A DNA stretch of 24,788 bases. It comes from JBBSHS01 sp038232515. Its GTDB lineage: Bacteria; Actinomycetota; Acidimicrobiia; Acidimicrobiales; JAUJNH01. The stretch is taken from contig JBBSHS010000035.1 of assembly GCA_038232515.1 (NCBI GenBank), positions 1-24,788 of the forward strand. The letters run 5' to 3'. How positions within the stretch are numbered: the first letter of the stretch is position 1; every line of letters starts with the position of its first letter. The notes beneath the pieces were generated by a model, which saw only the letters and a list, made by a program, of their open reading frames with translations, did no database searches and was not told where the DNA came from. This document shows positions 8,654-18,494 of the stretch, one piece after another. Position numbers and translations under genes: made by a program.

Positions 8654-9219
8654 CCGGCCATCCCCTTGTTGTGGGCGAAGACGGCGACGGCGTGCCAGGC
8701 CGCATCGCCGCGAGGCGGTAGGTTGTCCGGCCGCCAGGCCCAGCCGGCAAAGCCGCTGGACACCAGGGTGGCGAGGTCCTCGCCGGCCCCGATGGCCGCC
8801 CCCACCACGCTCCCGGCGTCGTGCACGGCGGCGGTGAAGTGGCCGGTGGCAACAGAGCCGAGCGCGTGCAGTGTCCCGCTGGCGGCGCTCGCCATCTGTT
8901 GTTCGAGGGCCCGACCCTGGCGCCGTAGCTCGTCGAACCAGCTGAGCACCCGGCGTTCGATGCCGAGCAGCACCTCGACCTCTCGTTGGATGTCGGCCTG
9001 CAGCTGGCGGATGGTGGCGGCCAGCTCGTCGAGACCGGCCACCCGGGCCATGACCTCGGCCTGCCGGGCGGCGCTGCCATGGGCGAAACGGTCGGCCCCG
9101 GGGCCGGTCCAACCGGCACGCTGACGCTGATCGGCCAACCGGTGGCCGAGGTCGGCCAACGCCGTGGCGTCTGCCCGCAGCGAGGCCAGGAACGGATCGA
9201 GATCATGGGGATTGAGCAC
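8650..9219 (-). CDS. WXG100-like helical protein (possible type VII/ESX substrate or partner)
   Basis: This 189-residue protein has an N-terminal helix (residues ~6-34, DPFLASLRADATALADLGHR), then W37-T-G39 in AGWTGPGADRF, and a long second helix (~45-120). This is the helix-WxG-helix hairpin with the family's W.G..AD.F signature. A C-terminal extension with Ala/Gly helices and a conserved-looking GWAWRPDNLPPRGD makes it longer than classical 100-residue WXG100 proteins. No secretion tail of the YxxxD/E kind is evident. The GTG start at 9219 gives the full first helix; there is no good ribosome binding site. TTGACT (minus strand, 9251-9256) is a possible -35, but the matching -10 is weak. Its stop overlaps the next start (ATGA). 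No ESX ATPase or membrane component is in the window. Confidence 0.7.
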   Translation of the reverse strand: MLNPHDLDPFLASLRADATALADLGHRLADQRQRAGWTGPGADRFAHGSAARQAEVMARVAGLDELAATIRQLQADIQREVEVLLGIERRVLSWFDELRRQGRALEQQMASAASGTLHALGSVATGHFTAAVHDAGSVVGAAIGAGEDLATLVSSGFAGWAWRPDNLPPRGDAAWHAVAVFAHNKGMAG

Positions 9220-9340
9220 TGGGAGCTATGAAAGGCTACAGAGTTCTCCAAGTCAAGAGCCTTTGTCGGGCTCGGCCGACGAACGGGCCCTTCCTTGCGG
9301 TTTCGGCAGCCAAAAACCTAAAGTGCAATGACGTCGAACC

Positions 9341-10143
9341 ATGGATGAAACCCTTACGAAGTCCGAGCGCGAGACACTGAAGGCATTGTACAGACTGACG
9401 GTGCGCCGTTCCGGGGCGCCTGACGTGGTCGCTCAGGCACACACCGGCGACCTGGCCGACGCCCTCGGCGTGAGCCCCGGCACGGTGACGGCCACGGTCA
9501 AGCGCCTGGCCGACCGGGGCCTGGCCGATCACCAACCGTACAAAGGGGTGGAGCTGACGGCCGACGGCCGGCGGCTGGCGATTGGTGCCATCCGTCGCCA
9601 CCGGATCGTCGAGCGCTTCCTGTCGGACATGCTCGGCTACGCCTGGAACGAGGCTGACCGCCTGGCCGCCAGCTTTGAACATGAGTTGCCCCAGGAGGTC
9701 GAGGACCGGCTCTTCGTGGCGCTGCACCGCCCGGCCACCTGCCCCCATGGCTTTCCCATCCCCGAGCCTGCGGTCAGCGAGATCCTGGCTCTGCCCCCGC
9801 TCTACGCCCTGGAGCCGGGTGACGTCGCCATCGTGGCCGTGCCCGGCTCGACCGATCCGGCCGTCGTGGCCTTCCTCGACACGCTCGGCCTGCGCCCCGG
9901 CGTGCGCGTCGAGGTGCGCGAGAAGCACCCGTTCGACGGCCCCCTCGTCCTTCGGGTCGAGGGCCACGACCGCACGGTGGGCGAGCGGGTGGCACAGCAG
10001 ATCTTCGTGCACCGCGACGGCGCCGTACGCAGATCCGCCAGCGGCGGCGCCATGGCCGACGACCTCGCCGACGACCTCGCCGGCGACCTCACCACCGAAG
10101 CTGGCCCGAGCACCGGTCAAGAACACAGGAAGGAGCGGTCCGC

Positions 10144-10147
<4 letters not shown>
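9341..10147 (+). CDS. DtxR/MntR-family metal-dependent regulator with FeoA-like C-terminal domain
   Basis: This 268-residue regulator has an N-terminal winged helix (residues ~8-75; recognition helix in GVSPGTVTATVKRLADRGL), a dimerisation/metal domain (~76-140) and an SH3/FeoA-like domain (~155-228). A hydrophilic tail containing ADDLADDLAGDL follows. Compared with DtxR, H87 and E91 match H79/E83, and E113/H114 match E105/H106. The key C102 (MntR E99) position is A110, the H98 position is D106, and the MntR E11 position is K14, so the metal sites look non-canonical. The ATG at 9341 starts where the family begins; TAAAGT (9319-9324) is a possible -10. Its stop overlaps the start of the pyrophosphatase (ATGA at 10144-10147). 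The family senses Fe2+ or Mn2+; the ligand here cannot be assigned. Confidence 0.85.
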
Positions 10148-12732
<2,585 letters not shown>

Positions 12733-12775
12733 TGCCGTTCCGTCCCGGCCCGGGGCCACGCTGAAGGGCGACGCC

Positions 12776-12793
12776 GGAGCCGGCGCCGGCTCC
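12776..12793. terminator. Perfect 18-bp GC palindrome after hppA
   Basis: GGAGCCGGCGCCGGCTCC is self-complementary over all 18 bases and sits 43 bases beyond the hppA stop, just before the DedA promoter. It could form a short hairpin ending the hppA message; no T-tract follows. Confidence 0.4.
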
Positions 12794-12802
12794 GCCTCCA
12801 CC

Positions 12803-12808
12803 TAACCT
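12803..12808 (+). promoter_or_regulatory. Candidate -10 element for the DedA gene
   Basis: TAACCT is followed by nine bases and the GTG start at 12818, fitting a leaderless or nearly leaderless transcript. No -35 is evident because the 18-bp palindrome occupies that region. A weak GGAG at 12810-12813 is too close to the GTG to be a good ribosome binding site. Confidence 0.38.
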
Positions 12809-12817
12809 CGGAGCACC

Positions 12818-13474
12818 GTGCCTGCTCTGCTCACCGCCTCGGTCCTGCACTGGCTGCTCAAGCCCGACCTCGGGCCCCTGCTCGTCCACCACGGCGCCAC
12901 CGTCGTCCTAGCCGTGGTGGCCGGGTGCCTGTTCGCCGAGTCGGGCCTGCTGGTCGGCTTCTTCCTGCCCGGCGACTCTCTGCTCTTCACCGCCGGCCTG
13001 GTTTCGGCACAGTACGGCCAGCCCAACATCATCGTCCTGCTGGTCTGCTGTTTCGTGGCCGCCGCCGTGGGCGACCAGGTCGGTTACATCTTCGGCCAGC
13101 GGATAGGGCCGGCGTTGTTCACCAGACCGGACTCGAGGCTGTTCAAGCAGGAGAACGTGGCCCGTTCGCACGAGTTCTTCGAGCGCCGCGGGCCCAAGGC
13201 GCTGGTCCTCGCCCGCTTCGTCCCGATCGTGCGGACGTTCGTCCCGGTCCTGGCCGGCGTGTCGCGGATGCGGTACCGGACCTTCGTGGTCTTCAACGTC
13301 CTGGGCGCCGCCGCCTGGGCGGCGGTGGCCAGCCTCCTCGGCTACTTCCTGGGCAGGCAGTTCCCGCACCTGAAGGATTACCTGACGCCGGTGCTGGTGG
13401 CTATCGTCGCCGTCTCACTGCTTCCCGTCGCCCTTGAGGTGCGTCGCGACCACCGGGCGCGGGCCGTCCCGTGA
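12818..13474 (+). CDS. DedA-family membrane protein
   Basis: This 218-residue inner-membrane protein of the DedA/SNARE-associated superfamily is linked to undecaprenyl-phosphate or phospholipid flipping and proton-dependent membrane homeostasis. The re-entrant-loop signature is FAESGLLVGFFLPGDSLLF, with acidic E41 and D53. The second signature, ARFVPIVRTFVPVLAGVSRM, has R133 and R139. The 12- and 6-residue spacings match the essential E39/D51 and R130/R136 of E. coli YqjA. Hydrophobic helices run at ~26-48, 70-92, 135-150, 155-178 and 185-205. The GTG start at 12818 follows a TAACCT box by nine bases. It lies between hppA and topA on the same strand with no evident functional link. Confidence 0.93.
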   Translation: MPALLTASVLHWLLKPDLGPLLVHHGATVVLAVVAGCLFAESGLLVGFFLPGDSLLFTAGLVSAQYGQPNIIVLLVCCFVAAAVGDQVGYIFGQRIGPALFTRPDSRLFKQENVARSHEFFERRGPKALVLARFVPIVRTFVPVLAGVSRMRYRTFVVFNVLGAAAWAAVASLLGYFLGRQFPHLKDYLTPVLVAIVAVSLLPVALEVRRDHRARAVP

Positions 13475-13484
13475 TCGTCAGCAG

Positions 13485-13515
13485 TTGACAAAAGGGCGCC
13501 AGGCGTGAGAACCCT
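13485..13515 (+). promoter_or_regulatory. Candidate topA promoter
   Basis: TTGACA (13485-13490) is followed after 19 bases by AACCCT (13510-13515), which is eight bases before the topA ATG at 13524. The -35 is a consensus match in a GC-rich gap between genes. The -10 is weak in its first base, but its distance to the ATG matches the other leaderless-type starts here. Confidence 0.38.
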
Positions 13516-13523
13516 GGTGACCA

Positions 13524-16364
13524 ATGGCCAAACCTCTCGTCATCGTGGAGTCGCCCACCAAGGCCAGGAAGCTGGCCGAGTTCCTGGGTTCCGGGTACGC
13601 CGTCGAAGCATCGGTGGGCCACGTCCGCGACCTACCCCGCAAGGCTGCCGAGGTCCCCGCCGCCTACAAGGCCGAGCCTTGGGCCCGTCTGGGCGTCGAC
13701 ACCGACAACGACTTCAAGCCCCTCTACGTCGTGCCGTCCGAGAAACAGGCCCAGATCCGCAAGCTCAAGGCTCTCCTGAAGGACGCCGACCAGCTGTACC
13801 TGGCCACGGACGAGGACCGTGAGGGCGAGAGCATCTCATGGCACCTGCTGGAGGTGCTCGGCCCCCGCGTGCCGGTGCGGCGCATGGTCTTCCACGAGAT
13901 CACCCGTTCGGCCATCCAGCAGGCGGTCGACAACACCCGCGACCTCGACCTGCCCCTTGTCGACGCCCAGGAAACCCGGCGCATCCTCGATCGGCTGTAC
14001 GGCTACGAGGTCAGCCCCGTCCTGTGGAAGAAGGTGCTGCCCAACCTGTCGGCTGGCCGGGTGCAGAGCGTCGCCACTCGCATCGTGGTGGAGCGCGAGC
14101 GCCAGAGGATGCGCTTCCGGGCCGCCGCCTACTGGGATGTCGAGGGCCGCTTCTCGCCGGCCCAGACGCCACCGGGTGACGTGCCCAGCTTTCCGGCCAC
14201 GCTCGTGGCCCTCGACGGCAGTCGGGTCGCTTCCGGTCGCGACTTCGACGAGCAGGGACGGCTCGGCCGTTCCGACGCAGTCGTCCTCGACGAGGCGGGG
14301 GCCCTTGGTCTGACCGACGCACTGGTGGGCGCACCCTTCGCCGTCCGCTCGGTCGAGGAGAAGCCTTACCGCTCCTCGCCCAAGGCGCCGTTCATGACCT
14401 CGACCCTCCAGCAGGAAGCAGGGCGCAAGCTGCGCCTCAGTTCGGTCCGCTGCATGCAGGTGGCCCAGCGCCTGTACGAGAACGGCTTCATCACGTACAT
14501 GCGCACCGACTCGACCAGCCTCTCCCCTCAGGCCATCGACGCCGCCCGTTCGCAGGCCCGTACCCTCTACGGCCCGGAGTACGTACCGGCGCAGCCCCGG
14601 CGCTACGACAAGAAGGTCAAGAACGCCCAGGAGGCCCACGAGGCGATCCGGCCGGCCGGTGAGTCGTTCCGCACACCCGAGCAGGTGCGAGGGGAGTTGG
14701 GGGCCGAAGACCTCCGCCTCTACGAGCTGGTCTGGAAGCGCACGGTGGCCAGCCAGATGTCCGATGCCACTGGTTCGCAGGTATCGGCCCGCCTCTGCGC
14801 CCGGTCCACCGACGGCAGGGACGTCGAGTTCGCCGCCTCGGGTCGGACCATCACCTTCCCCGGGTACTTGCGGGCCTACGTCGAGGGTACCGACGACCCC
14901 GATGCGGTGCTGGAAGACCGGCAGACGTTCCTGCCCCCGCTGACCGTGGGAGAAGGGCTGGCCGCCGAGTCGCTCGAAGCCAAAGGCCATCAGACGCAGC
15001 CGCCGGCCCGCTACACCGAAGCCAGCCTCGTCCGTCGCCTGGAGGAGCTCGGCGTGGGACGGCCGTCGACCTACGCCACCATCATGCAGACCATCCAGGA
15101 CCGGGACTACGTCTGGAAGCGGGGATCCGCCCTGGTGCCGAGCTGGACCGCCTTCGCCGTCGTCAACCTCCTGGAGCGCCACTTCTCCCACCTGGTCGAC
15201 TACGGCTTCACCGCCAAGCTGGAAGACGACCTCGACCGCATCGCCAACCGTGAGGCCGAGCGGGTCCCGTGGCTCACCGACTTCTATTTCGGCACCAACG
15301 GCGACGGTGGGGCCGCCGGGAACCGCAACGACGGCCTCAAGTCACTGGTCTCCGACCACCTCGACGAGATCGACCCTCGAGAGGTCAACTCCATCCCCGT
15401 GGGCGACGGCATCGTCGTGCGCGTCGGCCGCTACGGCCCCTACCTGCAGCGGGACGAGGCGCGGGCGAGCGTGCCCGAAGGCCTGGCCCCGGACGAGTTG
15501 ACCACTACCAAGGCCGAGGAGCTCCTGGCTGCCGGCAGCACCCCGGACGAGCCGATCGGGACGGACCCGGCCACCGGCCTGCCCGTCTACGTGAAGTCGG
15601 GGCGGTTCGGCGCCTACGTGCAGCTGGGCGATAACGACGACGGGTCCAAGACCAAGCCGTCCCGGGCCTCGGTGTTCAAGTCGATGGACCCGGAGACGGT
15701 GACCTTGGAAACGGCGCTGAGGCTGCTGTCGCTTCCCCGCGTGCTGGGCACCGACCCGTCCACCGGCGGGGAGATCGTCGCCTTGAACGGGCGCTACGGG
15801 CCTTACCTGTCGTTGGGCGGGGAGACCCGGAGCCTGACCCGCGAGGAGGAGTTGTTCACCGTCACGCTCGAACAGGCGCGCGCCCTGCTGGCCGAGCCCA
15901 AGTCACGCCGGGGGGCCGAGCCCAAGCCACCGCTCAAGGAGCTGGGTCCCGACCCGGCCAGCGGGGCCCCCATGGTGGTGAAGGACGGCCGTTTTGGGCC
16001 CTACGTCACCGACGGGACCACCAACGCGTCCCTGCGCAAGGGCGACACGGTGGAGGACCTGACCGTCGAGCGGGCAGCTGAGCTGATGGCCGACCGCCGG
16101 GCCGCCGGCCCACCCCCGAAGCGGACGGCCAAGAAATCCGTGGCCGCCAAGAGGACAGGTGCGACAGCCAAGCGGGCCACCGCCGGCACGGCCGGCGCCC
16201 CCAAGAAGAAGGAGCCGGCCCCGAAGAAGGCGGCGGCCAAGCGGGCGGCCCCGAAGAAGGTGGCGGCCCCGAAGAAGGTGCCGGCCAAGGGGGCGGCCCC
16301 GAAGAAGGCGGCGGCCCCGGAGAAGGCGGCGAAGGCCGACAGGAAGGCGGCGGACGGGGCGTAG
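13524..16364 (+). CDS. topA: DNA topoisomerase I
   Basis: This 946-residue type IA topoisomerase relaxes negative supercoils. The TOPRIM domain starts at LVIVESPTKARKLAEFLGSG (residues 5-24) and includes the metal motif D96-E-D98-R-E-G-E102. The catalytic tyrosine is Y325 in FITYMRTDS. The central strand-passage domain has ARYTEASLVRRLEELGVGRP and STYATIMQTI. From ~residue 630 come repeated GRYGPYLQ/GRFGAYVQ/GRYGPYLS/GRFGPYV units, the topo C-terminal repeats of actinobacterial TopA, which replace zinc fingers. The last ~90 residues are a Lys/Ala/Pro tail. The ATG start at 13524 is where family similarity begins. It heads the topA-tmk-holB run, an order seen in other actinobacteria. Confidence 0.97.
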   Translation: MAKPLVIVESPTKARKLAEFLGSGYAVEASVGHVRDLPRKAAEVPAAYKAEPWARLGVDTDNDFKPLYVVPSEKQAQIRKLKALLKDADQLYLATDEDREGESISWHLLEVLGPRVPVRRMVFHEITRSAIQQAVDNTRDLDLPLVDAQETRRILDRLYGYEVSPVLWKKVLPNLSAGRVQSVATRIVVERERQRMRFRAAAYWDVEGRFSPAQTPPGDVPSFPATLVALDGSRVASGRDFDEQGRLGRSDAVVLDEAGALGLTDALVGAPFAVRSVEEKPYRSSPKAPFMTSTLQQEAGRKLRLSSVRCMQVAQRLYENGFITYMRTDSTSLSPQAIDAARSQARTLYGPEYVPAQPRRYDKKVKNAQEAHEAIRPAGESFRTPEQVRGELGAEDLRLYELVWKRTVASQMSDATGSQVSARLCARSTDGRDVEFAASGRTITFPGYLRAYVEGTDDPDAVLEDRQTFLPPLTVGEGLAAESLEAKGHQTQPPARYTEASLVRRLEELGVGRPSTYATIMQTIQDRDYVWKRGSALVPSWTAFAVVNLLERHFSHLVDYGFTAKLEDDLDRIANREAERVPWLTDFYFGTNGDGGAAGNRNDGLKSLVSDHLDEIDPREVNSIPVGDGIVVRVGRYGPYLQRDEARASVPEGLAPDELTTTKAEELLAAGSTPDEPIGTDPATGLPVYVKSGRFGAYVQLGDNDDGSKTKPSRASVFKSMDPETVTLETALRLLSLPRVLGTDPSTGGEIVALNGRYGPYLSLGGETRSLTREEELFTVTLEQARALLAEPKSRRGAEPKPPLKELGPDPASGAPMVVKDGRFGPYVTDGTTNASLRKGDTVEDLTVERAAELMADRRAAGPPPKRTAKKSVAAKRTGATAKRATAGTAGAPKKKEPAPKKAAAKRAAPKKVAAPKKVPAKGAAPKKAAAPEKAAKADRKAADGA
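16180..16345 (+). repeat. Imperfect tandem repeats encoding the Lys/Ala/Pro tail of TopA
   Basis: Units of the form GCGGCCCCGAAGAAGG recur (for example around 16246-16262, 16264-16280 and 16294-16310) and encode AAPKK-type peptides. The tail resembles histone H1/HU-type basic extensions, which in mycobacterial TopA aid DNA binding and processivity. Slippage could change its length in frame. Confidence 0.7.
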
Positions 16365-16391
16365 CCGCCGCGGGCGGAGAGGATCCTCCCG

Positions 16392-16397
16392 TATCCT
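16392..16397 (+). promoter_or_regulatory. Candidate -10 element upstream of tmk and its leader ORF
   Basis: TATCCT is followed by eight bases and GTG at 16406. That GTG opens a 19-codon frame whose stop overlaps the tmk ATG, so the promoter would make a leaderless message beginning with the short ORF. It lies 28 bases after the topA stop. Confidence 0.42.
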
Positions 16398-16405
16398 GCG
16401 TCGCT

Positions 16406-16465
16406 GTGGCCGTCCTGAAATGCGCTGTCCAGCGACGGACGTTCCCGACCGACCACCTGACATGA
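16406..16465 (+). CDS. Possible 19-residue leaderless leader peptide coupled to tmk
   Basis: A GTG eight bases after TATCCT starts the frame VAVLKCAVQRRTFPTDHLT. Its TGA (16463-16465) overlaps the tmk start as ATGA. The position relative to the -10 is the same as for other leaderless starts in this window. The overlap is the same type that couples holB to tmk and hppA to its regulator. The peptide itself has no recognised motif and contains no run of one amino acid that would suggest classical attenuation. It may simply deliver ribosomes to the tmk ATG, which has no good ribosome binding site. Chance is possible for so short a frame. Confidence 0.35.
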   Translation: MAVLKCAVQRRTFPTDHLT

Positions 16466-17094
16466 CCGCCCCTCTCCGAGGTCGGTTCATCGCCATGGAG
16501 GGCGGGGAGGGATGCGGCAAGTCGACCCAGGCGGCCCGCCTGGCGGCCCGCATGGGAGCCGTGCTCACCCGGGAACCCGGCGGCACCGTGGTGGGCGAGC
16601 GCATCCGGGCGCTCGTGCTCGACCCGCAGGTGCCCGATGTCGACGCCCGCGCCGAGGCGCTGCTCATGGCTGCGGCCCGGGCCCAGCACGTGGTCGAGGT
16701 GATCGAGCCGGCCCTCAGCGCCGGGCGGCATGTGGTGACGGACCGCTTCACCGCATCGTCGCTCGCCTATCAGGGCTACGCGCGTGGTCTCGGAGCCGAG
16801 AAGGTGGCATCGCTCTGCGACTTCGCCACCGGTGGGCTTGTACCCGACGTCTACGTGTTGCTCGAAGTGCCGGAGGCGCAGGTCCGAGCCCGGCGGGCCG
16901 CCGCCGGGTCAGCGGTCGATCGCCTGGAGGCCGAGACGGTGGAGTTCCACCGGCGGGTGGAGGAAGGCTTCCAGGCCCTGGCCGCCGCCGAGCCGGCCCG
17001 GTGGGCCGTCGTGCGTGGCACCGGCCACCCCGACGAGGTGGAGGAACGCGTGTGGTCAGCGCTGGTGGCTCGCGTGCCCGGGAGGGTGGCATGA
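16462..17094 (+). CDS. tmk: Thymidylate kinase
   Basis: This 210-residue kinase phosphorylates dTMP to dTDP. The P-loop is G14-G-E-G-C-G-K20-S-T22, the dTMP-binding segment is LTREPGGT (35-42), the DRF motif is at 94-96 (VVTDRFTASSLAYQGYARGL), and the lid is Arg-rich (VRARRAAAGSAVDRLEAE). Length and order are normal. The ATG at 16462 is where similarity begins; frame upstream is the topA reading region in another frame. The stop TGA overlaps the holB ATG (ATGA at 17091-17094), so the two are translationally coupled, an arrangement common for tmk-holB. Expression may depend on the short leader ORF that overlaps its start. Confidence 0.95.
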   Translation: MTAPLRGRFIAMEGGEGCGKSTQAARLAARMGAVLTREPGGTVVGERIRALVLDPQVPDVDARAEALLMAAARAQHVVEVIEPALSAGRHVVTDRFTASSLAYQGYARGLGAEKVASLCDFATGGLVPDVYVLLEVPEAQVRARRAAAGSAVDRLEAETVEFHRRVEEGFQALAAAEPARWAVVRGTGHPDEVEERVWSALVARVPGRVA

Positions 17095-18206
17095 CGGTGG
17101 CGGGTGGCGGGCCGGATGGTGCCCCTTCGGTACCCGGGCGTGCCTCGAGGTCGCCCATGCCCGATGGAGACGTGTTCGCCGGCGTCCCCGGCCAGGTCGG
17201 CGCCGTGCGGGCACTGCGGGCAGCGGCGTTTCACCCGGTCCACGCCTACCTCCTCGTGGGGCCGTCGGGCTCGGGGAAGCGGGCGGCGGCACGCGCCTTC
17301 GCCGCCGCTCTGCTGTGTCCGGACGGCGGCGACGGCACCTGTCGCGACTGCCGGTTGACCCTCGCCGAGTCCCACCCTGACCTTCACGTCTTCGAGCGGG
17401 TCGGGGGGTCCATCACCGTCGACCAGGCCCGGGAGATGACCCGCGTGGCCAACCTCTACCCGGTCGAGCGACCCCGTCAGGTGCTGATAGCCACAGACCT
17501 CGAACTGGTCCGCGACGCCGCCCCTGCCCTGCTGAAGACGATCGAGGAGCCGCCCGCATCGACGGTCTTCGTGCTGCTGGCGGCGGCCGTGCCGCCCGAG
17601 CTCGGCACCATCGCCAGCCGGTGCGTCGTCGTAGAGCTGGCTCCTTTGTCGGTGGACGATCTGGTGGCCGCCCTGGTGGCCCGGGGCGTCGATCCCGTGC
17701 CGGCGGCAGCCGCCGCGGCCGCCGCCAGCGGGCGCCTCGACCGGGCCGAGCTGTTGGCCGAGGACCCCGGCTTCGTCGCCCGTCAGGCGCTGTGGCGGTC
17801 GGTGCCGCAGCGGCTGGACGGGACGGGTGCCACCATCGCGGTGCTGGTCGACGAGCTCCTGTCCGCCACCGACACGGTGCTCGTTCCCCTCCAGCGCCGC
17901 CACGCCGGCGAGCTGGCCGAACTGGAGGATGGCAACCGGCTCGTCAAGGGCCGGCCATCCACCCGGTCCGCACGACGCGACGTCGACGAGCGCCAGAAGC
18001 GCCAGCTCCGCCGGGCCCGGATCGACGAGCTGAAGGCCGGCCTGGCCACCCTGGCTGCTGCCTACCGGGACCGCGTGGTCGACGGCAGGGCCACCGTGCC
18101 CGTCTTCGCCGCCCTCCGCTCGGCCACCGAGGCCATCGTGCGCAACCCCAACGAGCAGTTGCTCCTCCAGGCGCTCCTCATCCGCCTCGCCGGTACGTCG
18201 CCGTAG
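17091..18206 (+). CDS. holB: DNA polymerase III delta-prime subunit
   Basis: This 371-residue clamp-loader subunit has a P-loop-like G57-P-S-G-S-G-K63-R64 (GKR rather than GKT/S, in line with delta-prime not hydrolysing ATP). A zinc-knuckle region CPDGGDGTCRDC (C76, C84, C87) has one Cys fewer than the four-Cys form. ESHPDLHVFE follows, then the sensor/SRC-like stretch LLKTIEEPPASTVFVLLAA and SRCVVVELAPL. The C-terminal collar has an Arg/Lys-rich helix (DVDERQKRQLRRARIDELK). The ATG overlaps the tmk stop. A second possible start, MPDGDVFAGVPGQ at 17158, would remove a Gly/Pro-rich stretch of ~22 residues; the overlap favours the longer form. Confidence 0.93.
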   Translation: MTVAGGGPDGAPSVPGRASRSPMPDGDVFAGVPGQVGAVRALRAAAFHPVHAYLLVGPSGSGKRAAARAFAAALLCPDGGDGTCRDCRLTLAESHPDLHVFERVGGSITVDQAREMTRVANLYPVERPRQVLIATDLELVRDAAPALLKTIEEPPASTVFVLLAAAVPPELGTIASRCVVVELAPLSVDDLVAALVARGVDPVPAAAAAAAASGRLDRAELLAEDPGFVARQALWRSVPQRLDGTGATIAVLVDELLSATDTVLVPLQRRHAGELAELEDGNRLVKGRPSTRSARRDVDERQKRQLRRARIDELKAGLATLAAAYRDRVVDGRATVPVFAALRSATEAIVRNPNEQLLLQALLIRLAGTSP

Positions 18207-18235
18207 CGAGGGCTCCGGACCTCCCCACCGTCGGC

Positions 18236-18241
18236 TACCGT
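18236..18241 (+). promoter_or_regulatory. Candidate -10 element of the tRNA-Thr gene
   Basis: TACCGT lies nine bases before the first base of the tRNA, so transcription would start very near the mature 5' end. No convincing -35 is seen. Confidence 0.38.
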
Positions 18242-18250
18242 CGCGGGGCC

Positions 18251-18323
18251 GCCCGGGTAGCTCAGTCGGTAGAGCACGGCCCTCGTAATGCCGGTGTCAG
18301 GGGTTCGATTCCCCTCTCGGGCT
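18251..18323 (+). tRNA. tRNA-Thr (anticodon CGT)
   Basis: The 73 bases fold as a tRNA. The acceptor is 18251-18257 with 18316-18322 (one G-T pair), the D arm GCTC/GAGC (18260-18275), the anticodon loop CTCGTAA (18282-18288) with CGT at 18284-18286, and the T arm AGGGG-TTCGATT-CCCCT (18299-18315). The discriminator is T and CCA is not encoded. CGT reads ACG codons, so the charge is threonine. The anticodon stem CGGCC/TGCCG has a C-T mismatch at the pair next to the loop (31-39), leaving four good pairs, which is unusual. Confidence 0.9.
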
Positions 18324-18393
18324 CTCGCCGGCCGCCCTGTGGAGGAGGAGCGGGCGCCAGGCAGGACCAGACACCCACGGCTCCCTCCAGCGG

Positions 18394-18399
18394 TTGACA
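18394..18399 (+). promoter_or_regulatory. Possible -35 element upstream of sigR
   Basis: TTGACA occurs in the 123-base gap between the tRNA and the 37-bp repeat. No good -10 lies 16-19 bases further on. GGAAT at 18415-18419 resembles the -35 of SigR/SigH-type promoters (GGAAT with a GTT -10), but no GTT occurs at the proper spacing. It may be a vegetative promoter that I cannot complete. Confidence 0.22.
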
Positions 18400-18446
18400 C
18401 GAGGGGCGACCGGAGGAATCAAGCCTGAGACCGACCCCTAGCTGGG

Positions 18447-18483
18447 ATGAACTGCTCGTCGGGCGGGGGCGAAGCCCCGGTAG
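18447..18483 (+). repeat. 37-bp dispersed repeat, copy 2
   Basis: Matches 6058-6094 in inverted orientation at 35 of 37 positions, with the GGGGC-GAA-GCCCC hairpin at its core. It ends at the TAG that begins the TAGGGT box in front of sigR, so its edge abuts the candidate promoter. A longer in-frame start at 18447 would translate the repeat as an N-terminal extension of the sigma factor, which I think is spurious. Confidence 0.85.
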
Positions 18484-18486
18484 GGT
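18481..18486 (+). promoter_or_regulatory. Candidate -10 element for sigR
   Basis: TAGGGT is followed by eight bases and the sigR ATG at 18495. The first three bases belong to the 37-bp dispersed repeat, so insertion of the repeat may have shaped this promoter. Confidence 0.35.
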
Positions 18487-18494
18487 TCTGCCCC

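Noticed and set aside
9234..9330. Possible DtxR/MntR box in the divergent region before the metalloregulator.
   Set aside because: Only short fragments (for example AACCTAAA) resemble half a box; no 19-bp dyad can be built, so I do not list it as a site.
16246..16345. Repeats in the topA tail as a CRISPR-like array.
   Set aside because: The units are adjacent codon repeats encoding a Lys/Ala/Pro tail in frame, without unique spacers.
18447..18494. N-terminal extension of the sigma factor from an upstream in-frame ATG.
   Set aside because: The extension is the translation of the 37-bp dispersed repeat, which also gives an almost identical peptide start in a non-coding region at 6094. Sigma homology begins at 18495.
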